From Bradyrhizobium sp. Gha (GTDB lineage: Bacteria; Pseudomonadota; Alphaproteobacteria; Rhizobiales; Xanthobacteraceae): 64,000 nucleotides of DNA. This document shows, one piece after another, positions 38,127 to 46,518 of this stretch. The stretch covers positions 62,001 through 126,000 of the forward strand of contig NZ_FOQM01000021.1 of NCBI RefSeq assembly GCF_900113735.1, read 5' to 3'. Every line of letters starts with the position of its first letter. The first letter of the stretch is position 1. The notes under the pieces were generated by a model that was not told the DNA's origin, made no database searches, and saw only the letters and a list, made by a program, of their open reading frames with translations. Made by a program: the position numbers and the translations under genes.

Positions 38127-39497
38127 ATGGCAAGTGAAATTCTGATTGTCGATGATGAGGCCGATATTCGGGATCTCGTCGCGGGCATTCTCGAAGACGA
38201 GGGTTTCGTCACAAGGACCGCGCGCGACAGCGACTCGGCACTCGCCGAGATCGCCAACCGCCGGCCGCACCTGGTGTTCCTCGACATCTGGCTGCAGGGC
38301 TCCAAGCTCGACGGCTTGCAGCTGCTGGAGCAGGTCAAGAAGGACAATGCCGACCTTCCGGTCGTCATGATCTCCGGCCACGGCAACATCGAAACCGCGG
38401 TCGCCGCGATCAAGCGCGGGGCCTATGATTTCATCGAGAAGCCGTTCAAGGCCGACCGCCTGATCCTGGTCGCCAACCGCGCGCTGGAGAACTCCCGGCT
38501 CAAGCGCGAGGTCAAGGAGCTGAAGCAGCTCGCGCCCAGCGCCAGCTCGCTCGTCGGCCGCTCGCCGAGCATGAACCAGCTGCGCCAGACCATCGAGCGC
38601 GCGGCGAAGGCCAACAGCCGCATCCTGATCGTCGGCCCCGCCGGCGCCGGCAAGGAATTGACCGCACGCACGCTGCATATGGCTTCGGGCCGCGCCGACG
38701 GTCCCTTCGTCGTCATCAACGCAGCGGCGATCACGCCGGAGCGGATGGAGCATGAACTGTTCGGCGTCGAGCAGTCCAACGGCGAACATCCGCGCAAGCC
38801 CGGCGCGCTCGAAGAGGCCCATGGCGGCACGCTGTTCATCGACGAGATCGCGGACATGCCGCGCGAGACCCAGAACAAGATTCTGCGCGTGCTGGTCGAG
38901 CAGTCCTTCCAGCGCGTCGGCGGCACCGCCAAGGTGCAGGTCGACGTGCGCATCATCTCGTCCACCGCGCGCAATCTCGAAGAGGAGATCGCGGCCGGTC
39001 ATTTCCGCGAGGACCTCTATCACCGGCTCTCGGTGGTGCCGATTCGCGTGCCTGCACTCTCGGAGCGGCGCGAGGATATCCCCGAACTGATCGACTACTT
39101 CATGGAGCAGATCTCGGCCGGCAGCGGTTTGCCCCGGCGGCAGATCGGGCAGGACGCGATGGCGGTGCTGCAATCGCACGTCTGGCCCGGCAATGTGCGT
39201 CAGCTCCGCAACAACGTTGAGAGAGTCATGATTCTAGCCGCCGGCGGTCCGGAGGTGATCATCACCGCCGACATGCTGCCGCAGGATGTCGGCTCGATGG
39301 TGCCGGCAATGCCGACCAGCAACAATGGCGAGCACATCATGGGCCTGCCGCTGCGCGAGGCGCGCGAAGTCTTCGAGCGCGACTATTTGATTGCACAGAT
39401 CAGCCGTTTCTCAGGAAATATTTCTCGTACGGCCGAGTTTGTTGGCATGGAACGTTCGGCGCTGCACCGAAAATTGAAGGCACTCGGCGTCGGCTAA
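38127..39497 (+). CDS. ntrX: nitrogen regulation response regulator NtrX
   Basis: 456-aa NtrC-family regulator partnered with NtrY. The receiver has its phosphorylation aspartate in VFLDIWLQGSKLDG. The central AAA+ domain has Walker A GPAGAGKE and Walker B TLFIDEIADMP. The sigma-54 contact loop GAFTGA is absent: the place is occupied by EQSNGEHPRKPGALEEA, while NtrC in the same window has the canonical loop. The C-terminal Fis-type DNA-binding helix is RTAEFVGMERSALHRKLKAL. It is therefore unlikely to be a classical sigma-54 activator. A weak hairpin with a T run (39542-39560) follows. Confidence 0.94.
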   Translation: MASEILIVDDEADIRDLVAGILEDEGFVTRTARDSDSALAEIANRRPHLVFLDIWLQGSKLDGLQLLEQVKKDNADLPVVMISGHGNIETAVAAIKRGAYDFIEKPFKADRLILVANRALENSRLKREVKELKQLAPSASSLVGRSPSMNQLRQTIERAAKANSRILIVGPAGAGKELTARTLHMASGRADGPFVVINAAAITPERMEHELFGVEQSNGEHPRKPGALEEAHGGTLFIDEIADMPRETQNKILRVLVEQSFQRVGGTAKVQVDVRIISSTARNLEEEIAAGHFREDLYHRLSVVPIRVPALSERREDIPELIDYFMEQISAGSGLPRRQIGQDAMAVLQSHVWPGNVRQLRNNVERVMILAAGGPEVIITADMLPQDVGSMVPAMPTSNNGEHIMGLPLREAREVFERDYLIAQISRFSGNISRTAEFVGMERSALHRKLKALGVG

Positions 39498-39541
39498 TGC
39501 CCGACGTCGCGCCAGGACCTTAGGGATACCAGAGGAAAAAC

Positions 39542-39560
39542 AACTATTTCCGTAGTTTTT
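39542..39560 (+). terminator. weak terminator-like hairpin after ntrX
   Basis: AACTA (39542-39546), 6-nt loop, TAGTT (39553-39557), then TTT. The stem is only 5 bp, so read-through into hfq is likely. Confidence 0.3.
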
Positions 39561-39744
39561 CGGAGAAGACGGACGTCGCCTGCCGCGTGAAGCGGCTTGC
39601 CTAATAAGCCGTCCTGTCCTCTAATCAATCGGCTGTTCCTCCGAGGGGGATCTCATGAGGAACGGCAACCGGAAGAAGGCCTAATTTTGAAAACAGGGGC
39701 CGCGACCGGCGCAATAAAAAGAAACTCAAAGCGAGAAAAAAACA

Positions 39745-39993
39745 ATGGCGGCAGACCGCGCACAAAACCTTCAGGACACCTTCCTTAATCACGTTCGCAA
39801 AACCAAGACGCCACTGACGATCTTCCTGGTCAACGGAGTGAAGCTCCAGGGCATCGTGACCTGGTTCGACAATTTCTGTTTGCTGCTTCGGCGCGACGGT
39901 CATTCGCAGCTCGTCTACAAGCACGCGATCTCGACCATCATGCCGGGCGCTCCGATCCAGCTGTTCGAAGGCGGCGAGGACCAGCCGGCTTGA
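39745..39993 (+). CDS. hfq: RNA chaperone Hfq
   Basis: 82-aa Sm-like hexameric RNA-binding protein that helps small RNAs pair with mRNAs. The Sm1 motif is in [19 protein letters not shown] and the Sm2 motif is YKHAIST. It has the short C-terminal tail typical of alphaproteobacterial Hfq. It lies downstream of ntrX (NifA and nitrogen control by Hfq are known in rhizobia) and 11 nt upstream of hflX, the standard hfq-hflX pairing. Confidence 0.96.
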   Translation: MAADRAQNLQDTFLNHVRKTKTPLTIFLVNGVKLQGIVTWFDNFCLLLRRDGHSQLVYKHAISTIMPGAPIQLFEGGEDQPA

Positions 39994-40004
39994 GAGTGAT
40001 CTAA

Positions 40005-41384
40005 TTGGACCCCCGGAGTTTCGACGGGGATGCCGACCGTTCGCGGCCGGCAGGGGCTAAGCAGACGGGGCGGGTGCTTGTCATCGGCCCCTATTTGCGC
40101 GCGCGCGCGGGAAGTGCCGACGCGCAATCGGAAAGTCATGTCCAACGTGACGCCGAGGCGCGGCTCGACGAAGCCGCCGGCCTCGCGCGTGCGATCGACC
40201 TCGTCATCGCCGATGCCATCATCGCGCCGATCAGCCAGATCCGGCCCGCGACCTATATCGGCAAGGGTAAGGTCGAGGAGATCGCCGCGCTCGCCAAGAG
40301 TCTCGACGTCGAGCTCGTGGTGATGGATTGCGCGCTTGCGCCGATCCAGCAACGCAATCTCGAGAAGGAATTGCATGCCAAGGTGCTCGACCGCACCGGG
40401 CTCATCCTGGAAATCTTCGGCCGCCGCGCCAAGACCAAGGAAGGCTCGCTCCAGGTCGAGCTCGCGCATCTGAATTACCAGCGCTCGCGCCTGGTGCGAT
40501 CATGGACCCATCTGGAACGCCAGCGCGGCGGTTTCGGTTTCATGGGCGGTCCCGGCGAGACGCAGATCGAAGCCGACCGCCGCCTGATCCAGGAGCGCAT
40601 CACCAAGCTCGAGGGCGAGCTGAAGAAGGTGCAGGCGACGCGCCGTCTGCATCGCGCCGGCCGCCAGCGCGTGCCGTATCGCGTCGTCGCGCTGGTCGGC
40701 TACACCAATGCCGGCAAGTCGACGCTGTTCAACCGCCTGACCCGCGCCGACGTGCAGGCCGCCGACATGTTGTTCGCCACGCTCGATCCGACGCTGCGCG
40801 CGCTGACACTGCCGCATGGCGGCAAGGCGATGCTGTCTGATACCGTCGGCTTCATCTCCAATTTGCCGACGCAGCTCGTCGCCGCCTTCCGCGCCACGCT
40901 GGAGGAGGTGCTGGAAGCCGATGTCATCCTGCATGTCCGCGACATCTCGCACGAGGACGCCGAGGCCCAGCAGGGCGACGTCGACGCCGTGCTGCGCCAG
41001 CTCGGCATCAACCCTGACGACTCCGGCCGCATCATCGAGGTCTGGAACAAGATCGACCGCTACGAGCCTGACAAGCGCGAGGAACTTCTGAACATCGCGG
41101 CACGCCGGCCCGAGGATCATCCGGCCATGCTGGTCTCTGCCGTGTCAGGCGAGGGGATCGATGCGCTGCTCGCCGCGATCGAGGAACGCCTCGCCGCCAA
41201 ACGCACCACGCTCGATCTCTCGATCGATGCCGCCGACGGCGCCGGCATCTCCTGGCTGCACCGCAATTCCGAGGTGCTGGTGAAGGAGCTGCACGACGGC
41301 CGCTTCGACATGACCGTGCGCGTGGACGAGACCAAACGGGATATCGTGGTGAACAGGTTCGACGCGGTGCCACGCGTGGCTTGA
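40005..41384 (+). CDS. hflX: GTPase HflX
   Basis: Ribosome-associated GTPase (459 aa) that splits stalled ribosomes, for example after heat stress. The N-terminal HflX domain contains TYIGKGKVEEIAALAKSLDV. A coiled linker leads to the G domain with G1 GYTNAGKST, G3 DTVGFISNLP and G4 NKID. The open frame begins at a TTG at 40005, 11 nt after hfq; no in-frame ATG lies close to it, so TTG is taken as the start with some uncertainty. Confidence 0.92.
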   Translation: MDPRSFDGDADRSRPAGAKQTGRVLVIGPYLRARAGSADAQSESHVQRDAEARLDEAAGLARAIDLVIADAIIAPISQIRPATYIGKGKVEEIAALAKSLDVELVVMDCALAPIQQRNLEKELHAKVLDRTGLILEIFGRRAKTKEGSLQVELAHLNYQRSRLVRSWTHLERQRGGFGFMGGPGETQIEADRRLIQERITKLEGELKKVQATRRLHRAGRQRVPYRVVALVGYTNAGKSTLFNRLTRADVQAADMLFATLDPTLRALTLPHGGKAMLSDTVGFISNLPTQLVAAFRATLEEVLEADVILHVRDISHEDAEAQQGDVDAVLRQLGINPDDSGRIIEVWNKIDRYEPDKREELLNIAARRPEDHPAMLVSAVSGEGIDALLAAIEERLAAKRTTLDLSIDAADGAGISWLHRNSEVLVKELHDGRFDMTVRVDETKRDIVVNRFDAVPRVA

Positions 41385-41399
41385 TCTATCAGTTTGGTC

Positions 41400-41419
41400 G
41401 TCCCGGCGAAGGCCGGGAC
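41400..41419. repeat. REP-like palindromic element between hflX and mazG
   Basis: Perfect hairpin GTCCCGGC-GAAG-GCCGGGAC, followed by CCCATAACCTC and AGTTTGGCGAAGACTTGGAG up to about 41458. The CATAAC and GTTATG flanks (41420-41425 and 41456-41461) are themselves inverted. I recognise the CGTCCCGGCGAAGGCCGGGA core as a dispersed repeat of Bradyrhizobium genomes (recollection). It sits between two converging genes and may serve as their shared terminator. Confidence 0.6.
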
Positions 41420-41505
41420 CCATAACCTCAAAGCGTAGTTTGGCGAAGACTTGGAGTTATGTGTCGGCCGGTACGAAGAGGACGACCTCTGGACGACAGC
41501 TGAGT

Positions 41506-42360
41506 TTAGACCCGGTCAGCCTCGCGTCCCTCTGACGCCGGCTTCGTCTCGCCCTTCGCCGCATTCCAGAGCGCATCCATCTCCGCCAGCGAGGCCTGCT
41601 CGAGCGTGCGCCCCTGCGCTTCCAGCGCCCGCTCGATATAGGCAAAGCGCCGTTCGAATTTCGCATTCGTCGCGCGCAGCGCCGCTTCCGGATCGGCATC
41701 GACGTGGCGGGCGAGGTTGACCAGCGCGAACATCAGGTCGCCGGTCTCTTCCGCGATCTCCTGCTTGTCGTTGCGGTCGAGGGCGGCCTCGATCTCGTCG
41801 GCTTCCTCGCGGATCTTTTGCAGCACCGCGCGCGGATCGTTCCAGTCGAAGCCGACGGTGGAGGCCTTGCGCTGCAGCTCCATGGCGCGGGTCAGCGCGG
41901 GCTGACCGGCTTTCACGCCCGAGAGTAGCGATTTGTGCGGTGGCGTTGACTCCGGCGGCCGGCGTGCGGCGCGCTCGGCCTTCTCTTCGGCCTTGATGCG
42001 ATCCCAGACTTCCTTGACGTGGGAGGAGGCGAGATTGCCGTCCTTGTCAGCGAAGACGTGCGGATGGCGCCGGATCATTTTTCGGGTGATGGCCTCGACG
42101 ACGTCGCCGAACGCGAAAGCGTTCTGCTCGGAGGCCATCTGGGCGTGGAACACGACCTGCAAGAGGAGATCGCCGAGCTCCTCGCGGAGATCGTCGAGAT
42201 CGCCGCGGTCGATGGCATCGACCACCTCATAGGCCTCCTCGATCGTATAGGGCGCGATCGTCGCAAAATCCTGCTCGAGATCCCAGGGGCAGCCGGTCAC
42301 CGGCGTACGCAGTGCCGCCATGATCTCGATCAGGCGGGAAATGTCGCGGGAAGGGGTCAT
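41506..42360 (-). CDS. mazG: nucleoside triphosphate pyrophosphohydrolase MazG
   Basis: Cytosolic house-cleaning enzyme (284 aa) that hydrolyses NTPs, including damaged ones, to NMP and pyrophosphate. Two MazG domains are visible. The first has [20 protein letters not shown] and the metal-binding [19 protein letters not shown]. The second, near residues 180-265, has [20 protein letters not shown] and [15 protein letters not shown]. The ATG at 42360 ([14 protein letters not shown]) is chosen over a longer frame to 42447. Divergent from queC. Confidence 0.92.
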   Translation of the reverse strand: MTPSRDISRLIEIMAALRTPVTGCPWDLEQDFATIAPYTIEEAYEVVDAIDRGDLDDLREELGDLLLQVVFHAQMASEQNAFAFGDVVEAITRKMIRRHPHVFADKDGNLASSHVKEVWDRIKAEEKAERAARRPPESTPPHKSLLSGVKAGQPALTRAMELQRKASTVGFDWNDPRAVLQKIREEADEIEAALDRNDKQEIAEETGDLMFALVNLARHVDADPEAALRATNAKFERRFAYIERALEAQGRTLEQASLAEMDALWNAAKGETKPASEGREADRV

Positions 42361-42486
42361 TGCAGGGCAGTCTCCTGGATCCAAAGCCTTATGCCAAAAG
42401 CGGGCCTCCGTTCCCAGCGGGACGGGCGGGAACGGGCCGATTTCCACCGATTGGCTGATATCTTCCGCAGTGCTAAAGCGCGGGCC

Positions 42487-43200
42487 ATGAGCGACGCATT
42501 TGCTTCACAAACCGCACTGGTGCTGTTCTCCGGCGGCCAGGATTCCACCACCTGCCTCGCCTGGGCGCTCAGCCGCTTCGCGCGGGTGGAGACGCTGGGG
42601 TTCGAGTACGGGCAACGCCACGCGGTCGAGCTCGACTGCCGTGACCGGCTGTTCGAGGGCATCAAGGGTCTCCGCGCCGATTGGGCGGCCAAGCTCGGCG
42701 AGAGCCATACGCTGTCGATCCCGACGCTGGCGGCCGTCTCGGAGACGGCGCTGACGCGTGACGTCGCGATCGCGATGGGCGCCGACGGTCTGCCCAACAC
42801 CTTTGTGCCTGGCCGCAACCTGGTGTTCCTGACCTTCGCCGCGGCACTGGCGTATCGACGCGGCATCACCCACATTGTCGGCGGCATGTGCGAGACCGAC
42901 TATTCCGGCTATCCCGATTGCCGCGACGACACCATCCGCGCGATGCAATCAGCGCTCTCGCTCGGGATGGCGAGGTCCTTCGAGCTGCATACGCCACTGA
43001 TGTGGATCGACAAGGCGGCGACGTGGAAGCTCGCGCACGATCTCGGCGGCGAGGGGCTGGTCGATCTGATCCGCGAGCAGTCGCACACCTGCTATCTCGG
43101 TGAACGCGGCGCGCAGCATGATTGGGGCTACGGGTGCGGCGAATGCCCGGCCTGCAGCCTGCGGGCGAAGGGCTGGCGGGAGTTTGTCGCGGGGCGGTGA
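42487..43200 (+). CDS. queC: 7-cyano-7-deazaguanine synthase
   Basis: ATP-dependent enzyme (237 aa) converting 7-carboxy-7-deazaguanine to preQ0 in queuosine biosynthesis. The PP-loop is [18 protein letters not shown]. The zinc site is formed by the cysteine in SHTCYLGE and the three in [13 protein letters not shown] near the C-terminus. ATG at 42487. The last nine codons (GWREFVAGR) are included in a roughly 241-bp tandem duplication that continues downstream, so parts of the queC 3' end recur at 43413 and 43653. Confidence 0.94.
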   Translation: MSDAFASQTALVLFSGGQDSTTCLAWALSRFARVETLGFEYGQRHAVELDCRDRLFEGIKGLRADWAAKLGESHTLSIPTLAAVSETALTRDVAIAMGADGLPNTFVPGRNLVFLTFAAALAYRRGITHIVGGMCETDYSGYPDCRDDTIRAMQSALSLGMARSFELHTPLMWIDKAATWKLAHDLGGEGLVDLIREQSHTCYLGERGAQHDWGYGCGECPACSLRAKGWREFVAGR

Positions 43201-43361
43201 GGCAAACTCCGTGTCGTCACCCGCGAAAGCGGGTGATCCAGTATTCCAGAGGCCGTCCTTGAGCCGAAAGGCCACGGCGTACTGAGTCGCCCGGTCAAGC
43301 CGGGCGACGACAGAGGAAAAAATCCGGCCTCTCTCCGCCGTCGTTGCGAGCGAAGCGAAGC

Positions 43362-43412
43362 GTCGCGAGCCAATGCAGATAATAGGTTTCGCCCGTATCG
43401 GGATCGCCGGGC
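43362..43412 (-). pseudogene. fragment of a nitrile hydratase accessory gene (repeat unit 1)
   Basis: On the minus strand this stretch encodes GDPDTGETYYLHWLATL, identical in protein to the resident accessory gene (44057-44113). Ten of 17 codons differ, all synonymously. The frame continues into repeat sequence (RFARNDGG). Remnant without its own start; not a functional gene. Confidence 0.75.
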
Positions 43413-43601
43413 GGCTGGCGGGAGTTTGTCGCGGGGCGGTGAGGCAAACTCAGTGTCGTCACCCGCGAAAGCGGGTGATCCAGTATTCCAGAGGCCGTCC
43501 TTGAGCCGAAAGGCCGCGGCGTACTGGGTCGCCCGGTCAAGCCGGGCGACGACAGCGGAAAAATCCGGCCTCTCTCCGCCGTCGTTGCGAGCGAAGCGAA
43601 G

Positions 43602-43652
43602 CGTCGCGAGCCAATGCAGATAATAGGTTTCGCCCGGATCGGGATCGCCGGC
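43602..43652 (-). pseudogene. fragment of a nitrile hydratase accessory gene (repeat unit 2)
   Basis: Second copy of the same remnant, almost identical to unit 1. One base change turns DPDTGE into DPDPGE. It arose by tandem duplication of the unit, not independently. Confidence 0.72.
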
Positions 43653-43820
43653 GGCTGGCGGGAGTTTGTCGGGGGGCGGTGAGGCAAACTCAGTGTCGTC
43701 ACCCGCGAAAGCGGGTGATCCAGCATTCCAGAGGCCGTCCTTGAGCCGAAAGGCCGCGGCGTACTGGGTCGCCCGGTCAAGCCGGGCGACGACAGAGGAA
43801 AAAATCCGGCCTCTCTCCGC

Positions 43821-43909
43821 CGTCGTTGCGAGCGAAGCGACGCAATCCAGCGTCCTTCCGCAAGCGCAGTCTGGATTTGCTTCGTCGCAAGAGCTCCTCG
43901 CAATGACGG
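43821..43909. repeat. dispersed palindromic repeat 3' of the nitrile hydratase operon
   Basis: Imperfect long palindrome: CGTCGTTGCGAG at the left pairs with CTCGCAATGACGG at the right, and CAATCCAG pairs with CTGGATTTG inside. This matches the widespread alphaproteobacterial element with ends like CGTCATTGCGAG (recollection). Units 1 and 2 of the tandem repeat carry only its left end. Confidence 0.6.
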
Positions 43910-43924
43910 AGGAAACAGCACGCG

Positions 43925-44305
43925 CTACCCGAAATCCTCCGGCATAAGCTCAATCGGCTTGCCATGCGGGGTGCGATCGGCGGCGTGGTCCCAAGCATTG
44001 CGATAGCGATGCAGGGTGTCCATCGACGCGACGCCTTTGCGTGCCACGAGGCCTTCCAGCGTGGCAAGCCAGTGCAGATAGTAGGTCTCACCCGTATCAG
44101 GGTCACCGGCGGCTTGCGCGCGCTTGATCTCGTCGGCCAGCGCCGCGGCCCATTCCGGCCAGGTGAAGACGCCGCGGTCGTGCAGGCTCAAGGCCATTGC
44201 GAAGGCCTGCGCTTCCCATGGCGCGCGGAACACGGGGCCGTCGTCGTCACGCGGGATGCTCGGGATGGCCGCCGTTGCAGCAGCCGCAGCAATGCTGCGC
44301 GTCAT
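43925..44305 (-). CDS. nitrile hydratase accessory/activator protein
   Basis: 126-aa protein related to the beta-subunit N-terminal domain, of the type needed for metal loading of nitrile hydratase alpha subunits. Typical blocks are FRAPWEAQAFAMALSLHDRG, FTWPEWAAALADEI and DPDTGETYYLHWLATLE. The ATG at 44305 overlaps the beta-subunit stop (ATGA), indicating translational coupling. It is the last gene of the alpha-beta-accessory operon. Its 3' end faces the repeat cluster, and an internal segment (44057-44113) has diverged copies in that cluster. Confidence 0.86.
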   Translation of the reverse strand: MTRSIAAAAATAAIPSIPRDDDGPVFRAPWEAQAFAMALSLHDRGVFTWPEWAAALADEIKRAQAAGDPDTGETYYLHWLATLEGLVARKGVASMDTLHRYRNAWDHAADRTPHGKPIELMPEDFG

Positions 44306-44961
44306 ACCGGGTCCAGATAGGGCTCGAACGCGTCGACCGAGACCTTCAGGGTCGGATCAGCGCCGGCACCCCAGAGATCGCGGCCCTCGAATACGACCGT
44401 GTAGAGCCATTGCGGATTCTCGCCGCGCTCCATCGCGGCCGTATCGGGAAATACATGGCAGCCATGGTTCAGCTCGACCACGCCGACATGCCCGCGCACA
44501 TAGCGCGGCAGCCGCGTATGCGTGGTCGGATGAATGTTTTTCGCGCGGACACGGTCGCCGATGTCGAACTTGGCGGGGGCAGGGGCAGGGCGGGCGAACT
44601 TGCCGCGCACCATGACGCGCTCGACATTGGCGAGATCGAACTTGCCGTGCTTGAGCGCTTTGCCGGGCTGCATCGCACGGCCGGCGGCGACCTCCTCGCG
44701 GGTGAGGTAGCCCTTCTCGATCAGCATCTCTTCGAGGCCGAGGAACCACTTCTTGTAGTAGGAGCTCGAGAGATAGACATGCGGCGGCAGCGTCTCGCGA
44801 TAGAAACGCGAGGTGTCGATGTTGAACGCGCCGGCTGCGCCCATCGCGCGCACCATCGCGAGCACGCGGGACTCCCACGCTTCATGAAACATCGGCTCGT
44901 TCGGCTCGGGCTCGACCTTGCCGAACCCGTCCATGCCGCCCATGTCGTGCACGCCGTTCAC
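44302..44961 (-). CDS. nitrile hydratase, beta subunit
   Basis: 219-aa subunit of the enzyme hydrating nitriles to amides in the cytosol. The N-terminus [20 protein letters not shown] is diagnostic, followed by [14 protein letters not shown] and the C-terminal SH3-like barrel with [20 protein letters not shown]. The start is a GTG at 44961; GTGA overlaps the alpha-subunit stop at 44958-44960. The frame is open much further upstream, but that part is antisense-like sequence within the alpha gene. Confidence 0.92.
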   Translation of the reverse strand: MNGVHDMGGMDGFGKVEPEPNEPMFHEAWESRVLAMVRAMGAAGAFNIDTSRFYRETLPPHVYLSSSYYKKWFLGLEEMLIEKGYLTREEVAAGRAMQPGKALKHGKFDLANVERVMVRGKFARPAPAPAKFDIGDRVRAKNIHPTTHTRLPRYVRGHVGVVELNHGCHVFPDTAAMERGENPQWLYTVVFEGRDLWGAGADPTLKVSVDAFEPYLDPV

Positions 44962-45590
44962 GATGGCGCTCCGGGCGTCCTGGGAAAGCCGGTCCCGATC
45001 ATTGAATCGCGGGTGACGAGTTCGGCAAGCTGCTCCTCGCTCCAGCCTTCGGTGCCCGCGGGCCGCATCGGCAGCACCAGGAAGCGCGTCTCCGCGGTAG
45101 AATCCCACACCCGGATTTCCGTGTCCTTCGGCAGCGTGACGTCGAATTCGGCGAGCACGCCGCGTGGATCCTTCACCGCGCGCGAACGATAGGGTGACGC
45201 CTTGTACCAGACCGGCGGCAGACCCAGCATTTCCCAGGGGTAGCAGGAGCACAGCGTGCACACGACCATGTTGTGACGCTGCGGTGTGTTCTCGACCACG
45301 ACGAGATGGTCGCCGACGCGGCTGACATGGCCGAGCGTGCCGATCGCCTTGCTGCCGTCCTCCAGCAGGGCCTTCTTGAAATCAGCATCCGTCCAGGCTT
45401 TTGCGACGACGCGGGCGCCGTTATGCGGACCGATCTTGGTTTCATAGGCCTGGATGATGGCGTCGAGCGCGGCTGGCTCGACATAGCCTTTTTCGGTCAA
45501 GATCGTTTCGAGCGCGCGCACGCGCAGCTCGGTTTCCGACAGTTCCGAATGATCGTGGTCGTGGTGATGATGGTCGTGATCGTGGCTCAT
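44958..45590 (-). CDS. nitrile hydratase, alpha subunit (cobalt type)
   Basis: 210-aa catalytic subunit. The metal-binding claw VCTLCSC (Cys111, Cys114, Ser115, Cys116) has Thr at the second position, the signature of cobalt-containing nitrile hydratases (iron types have Ser). The active-site segment [14 protein letters not shown] follows. The N-terminus is unusually rich in His and Asp ([14 protein letters not shown]), probably a metal-binding extension. First gene of the alpha-beta-accessory operon; the short 45591-45711 gap to the divergent crotonase gene must hold the promoter. A thiocyanate hydrolase is the nearest alternative but is less likely with this gene order. Confidence 0.93.
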   Translation of the reverse strand: MSHDHDHHHHDHDHSELSETELRVRALETILTEKGYVEPAALDAIIQAYETKIGPHNGARVVAKAWTDADFKKALLEDGSKAIGTLGHVSRVGDHLVVVENTPQRHNMVVCTLCSCYPWEMLGLPPVWYKASPYRSRAVKDPRGVLAEFDVTLPKDTEIRVWDSTAETRFLVLPMRPAGTEGWSEEQLAELVTRDSMIGTGFPRTPGAPS

Positions 45591-45711
45591 GGCGAAAGAT
45601 TAAGCGCATGGTCCTGTCCTGTCGAGCATTCGTTGCGGCGCGCAACTGGTCCCATGTTCCTGACGCCTGATGTGCGCTACGATGGAGCAAAAATCGGCTT
45701 CGGAGGCGCCC

Positions 45712-46518
45712 GTGAAAGAGTTCGTCAAGATCGAGAAAGGCCTCGGTCCCGAGGGGCGGATTGCCGTGGTGCGGTTCGATCGTCACGACGGCATCAACGC
45801 ATTGTCGCCGGAGGCGCTGCGCCAGCTCACCGCGGCGGCACGCAGCTTCGAGGATGATGCGGCGACCTCCGTCGTGGTGCTGACCGGAAATTCGGGCGCG
45901 TTCAGCGCAGGCTTCGATTTGAAGGACCCCGAAGGGCGCTCACGCAAGGAGATGGATATCGGCACGCTGAGGCGGCATCTCCGGCTGGGCCCGCGCCTGA
46001 CACACGCCTGGCACGAGATGGAGCAGATCACCATCGCGGCGATCGAAGGCTTTTGCATCGGCGGCGGCGTGGCGTTGGCGGTCGCGCTCGACTTCCGCGT
46101 CATGGGCCGCGATGCGCATCTGCGCGTGCCCGAGATCGGGCTCGGCATGAACATGAGCTGGCAGAGCATCCCGCGCATGCTGCATCTGATCGGACCGGCC
46201 CGCACCAAGCAGGCCGTGATCCTGGCCGATCAGCGCATCTCCGCCGACGAGGCCTATGAATGGGGCCTGGTCGAGCAGGTGGTCGATCCCGGTCATGCCT
46301 TCGATGCCGCCATGGAATTGGCCCGCAAGGTCGCCGCCCAGCCGCCGCTCTCGGTCGCCATGACCAAGCTGACGGTCAACCGGCTCGCGCATGCGCTGGA
46401 CGATCTCGCCAGCCACATGGATGTCGATCAGTTCGCGCTGGCGAGCCTCAGCGAAGACCACAGAGAGGGCGTCGAAGCGTTCCTGACTCGGCGCAAAGCA
46501 AAGTTTAGAGGAAGGTAG
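45712..46518 (+). CDS. enoyl-CoA hydratase/isomerase family protein (crotonase fold)
   Basis: 268 aa from a GTG at 45712, chosen because GGAGG lies 5 nt upstream and the protein then starts MKEFVKIEKGLGPEGR; ATGs at 45670 and 45682 give longer forms without a clear ribosome binding site. The two oxyanion-hole segments FSAGFDLKDPEG and CIGGGVALAVALD are present. One catalytic glutamate position is conserved (VPEIGLGMN). The other, usually GGGxEL, is Ala in GGGVALAV, so ordinary hydratase chemistry is uncertain and an isomerase, hydrolase or other crotonase reaction is possible. Confidence 0.83.
   Translation: MKEFVKIEKGLGPEGRIAVVRFDRHDGINALSPEALRQLTAAARSFEDDAATSVVVLTGNSGAFSAGFDLKDPEGRSRKEMDIGTLRRHLRLGPRLTHAWHEMEQITIAAIEGFCIGGGVALAVALDFRVMGRDAHLRVPEIGLGMNMSWQSIPRMLHLIGPARTKQAVILADQRISADEAYEWGLVEQVVDPGHAFDAAMELARKVAAQPPLSVAMTKLTVNRLAHALDDLASHMDVDQFALASLSEDHREGVEAFLTRRKAKFRGR

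Larger units (their letters stand above)
43171..43840. repeat. tandem repeat, about 241-bp unit, nearly three copies
   Basis: Units start at 43171, 43413 and 43653 (periods 242 and 240) and differ by a few bases. Each contains, in order: the 3' end of queC with its stop; a REP-like hairpin TCACCCGC-GAAA-GCGGGTGA; a spacer with GTATTCCAGAGGCCG; a second hairpin GTCGCCCGG-TCAAG-CCGGGCGAC; and the start of a dispersed element CGTCGTTGCGAGCGAAGCGA. Units 1 and 2 end with a fragment of a nitrile hydratase accessory gene. Unit 3 instead continues into a complete dispersed element and the real accessory gene. Frames on both strands here are by-products of the repeat. Confidence 0.9.

Noticed and set aside
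39597-39788. 63-codon plus-strand ORF overlapping the hfq start
   Set aside because: Out of frame with hfq, overlaps its start region, low-complexity Lys/Arg sequence, no ribosome binding site.
43171-43840. Possible CRISPR array
   Set aside because: Unit length of about 241 bp, near-identical throughout, no short repeat-spacer alternation and no cas genes.
43295-43921. 208-codon minus-strand ORF in the repeat cluster
   Set aside because: Its translation repeats the same segments because it reads through the tandem units; not a gene.
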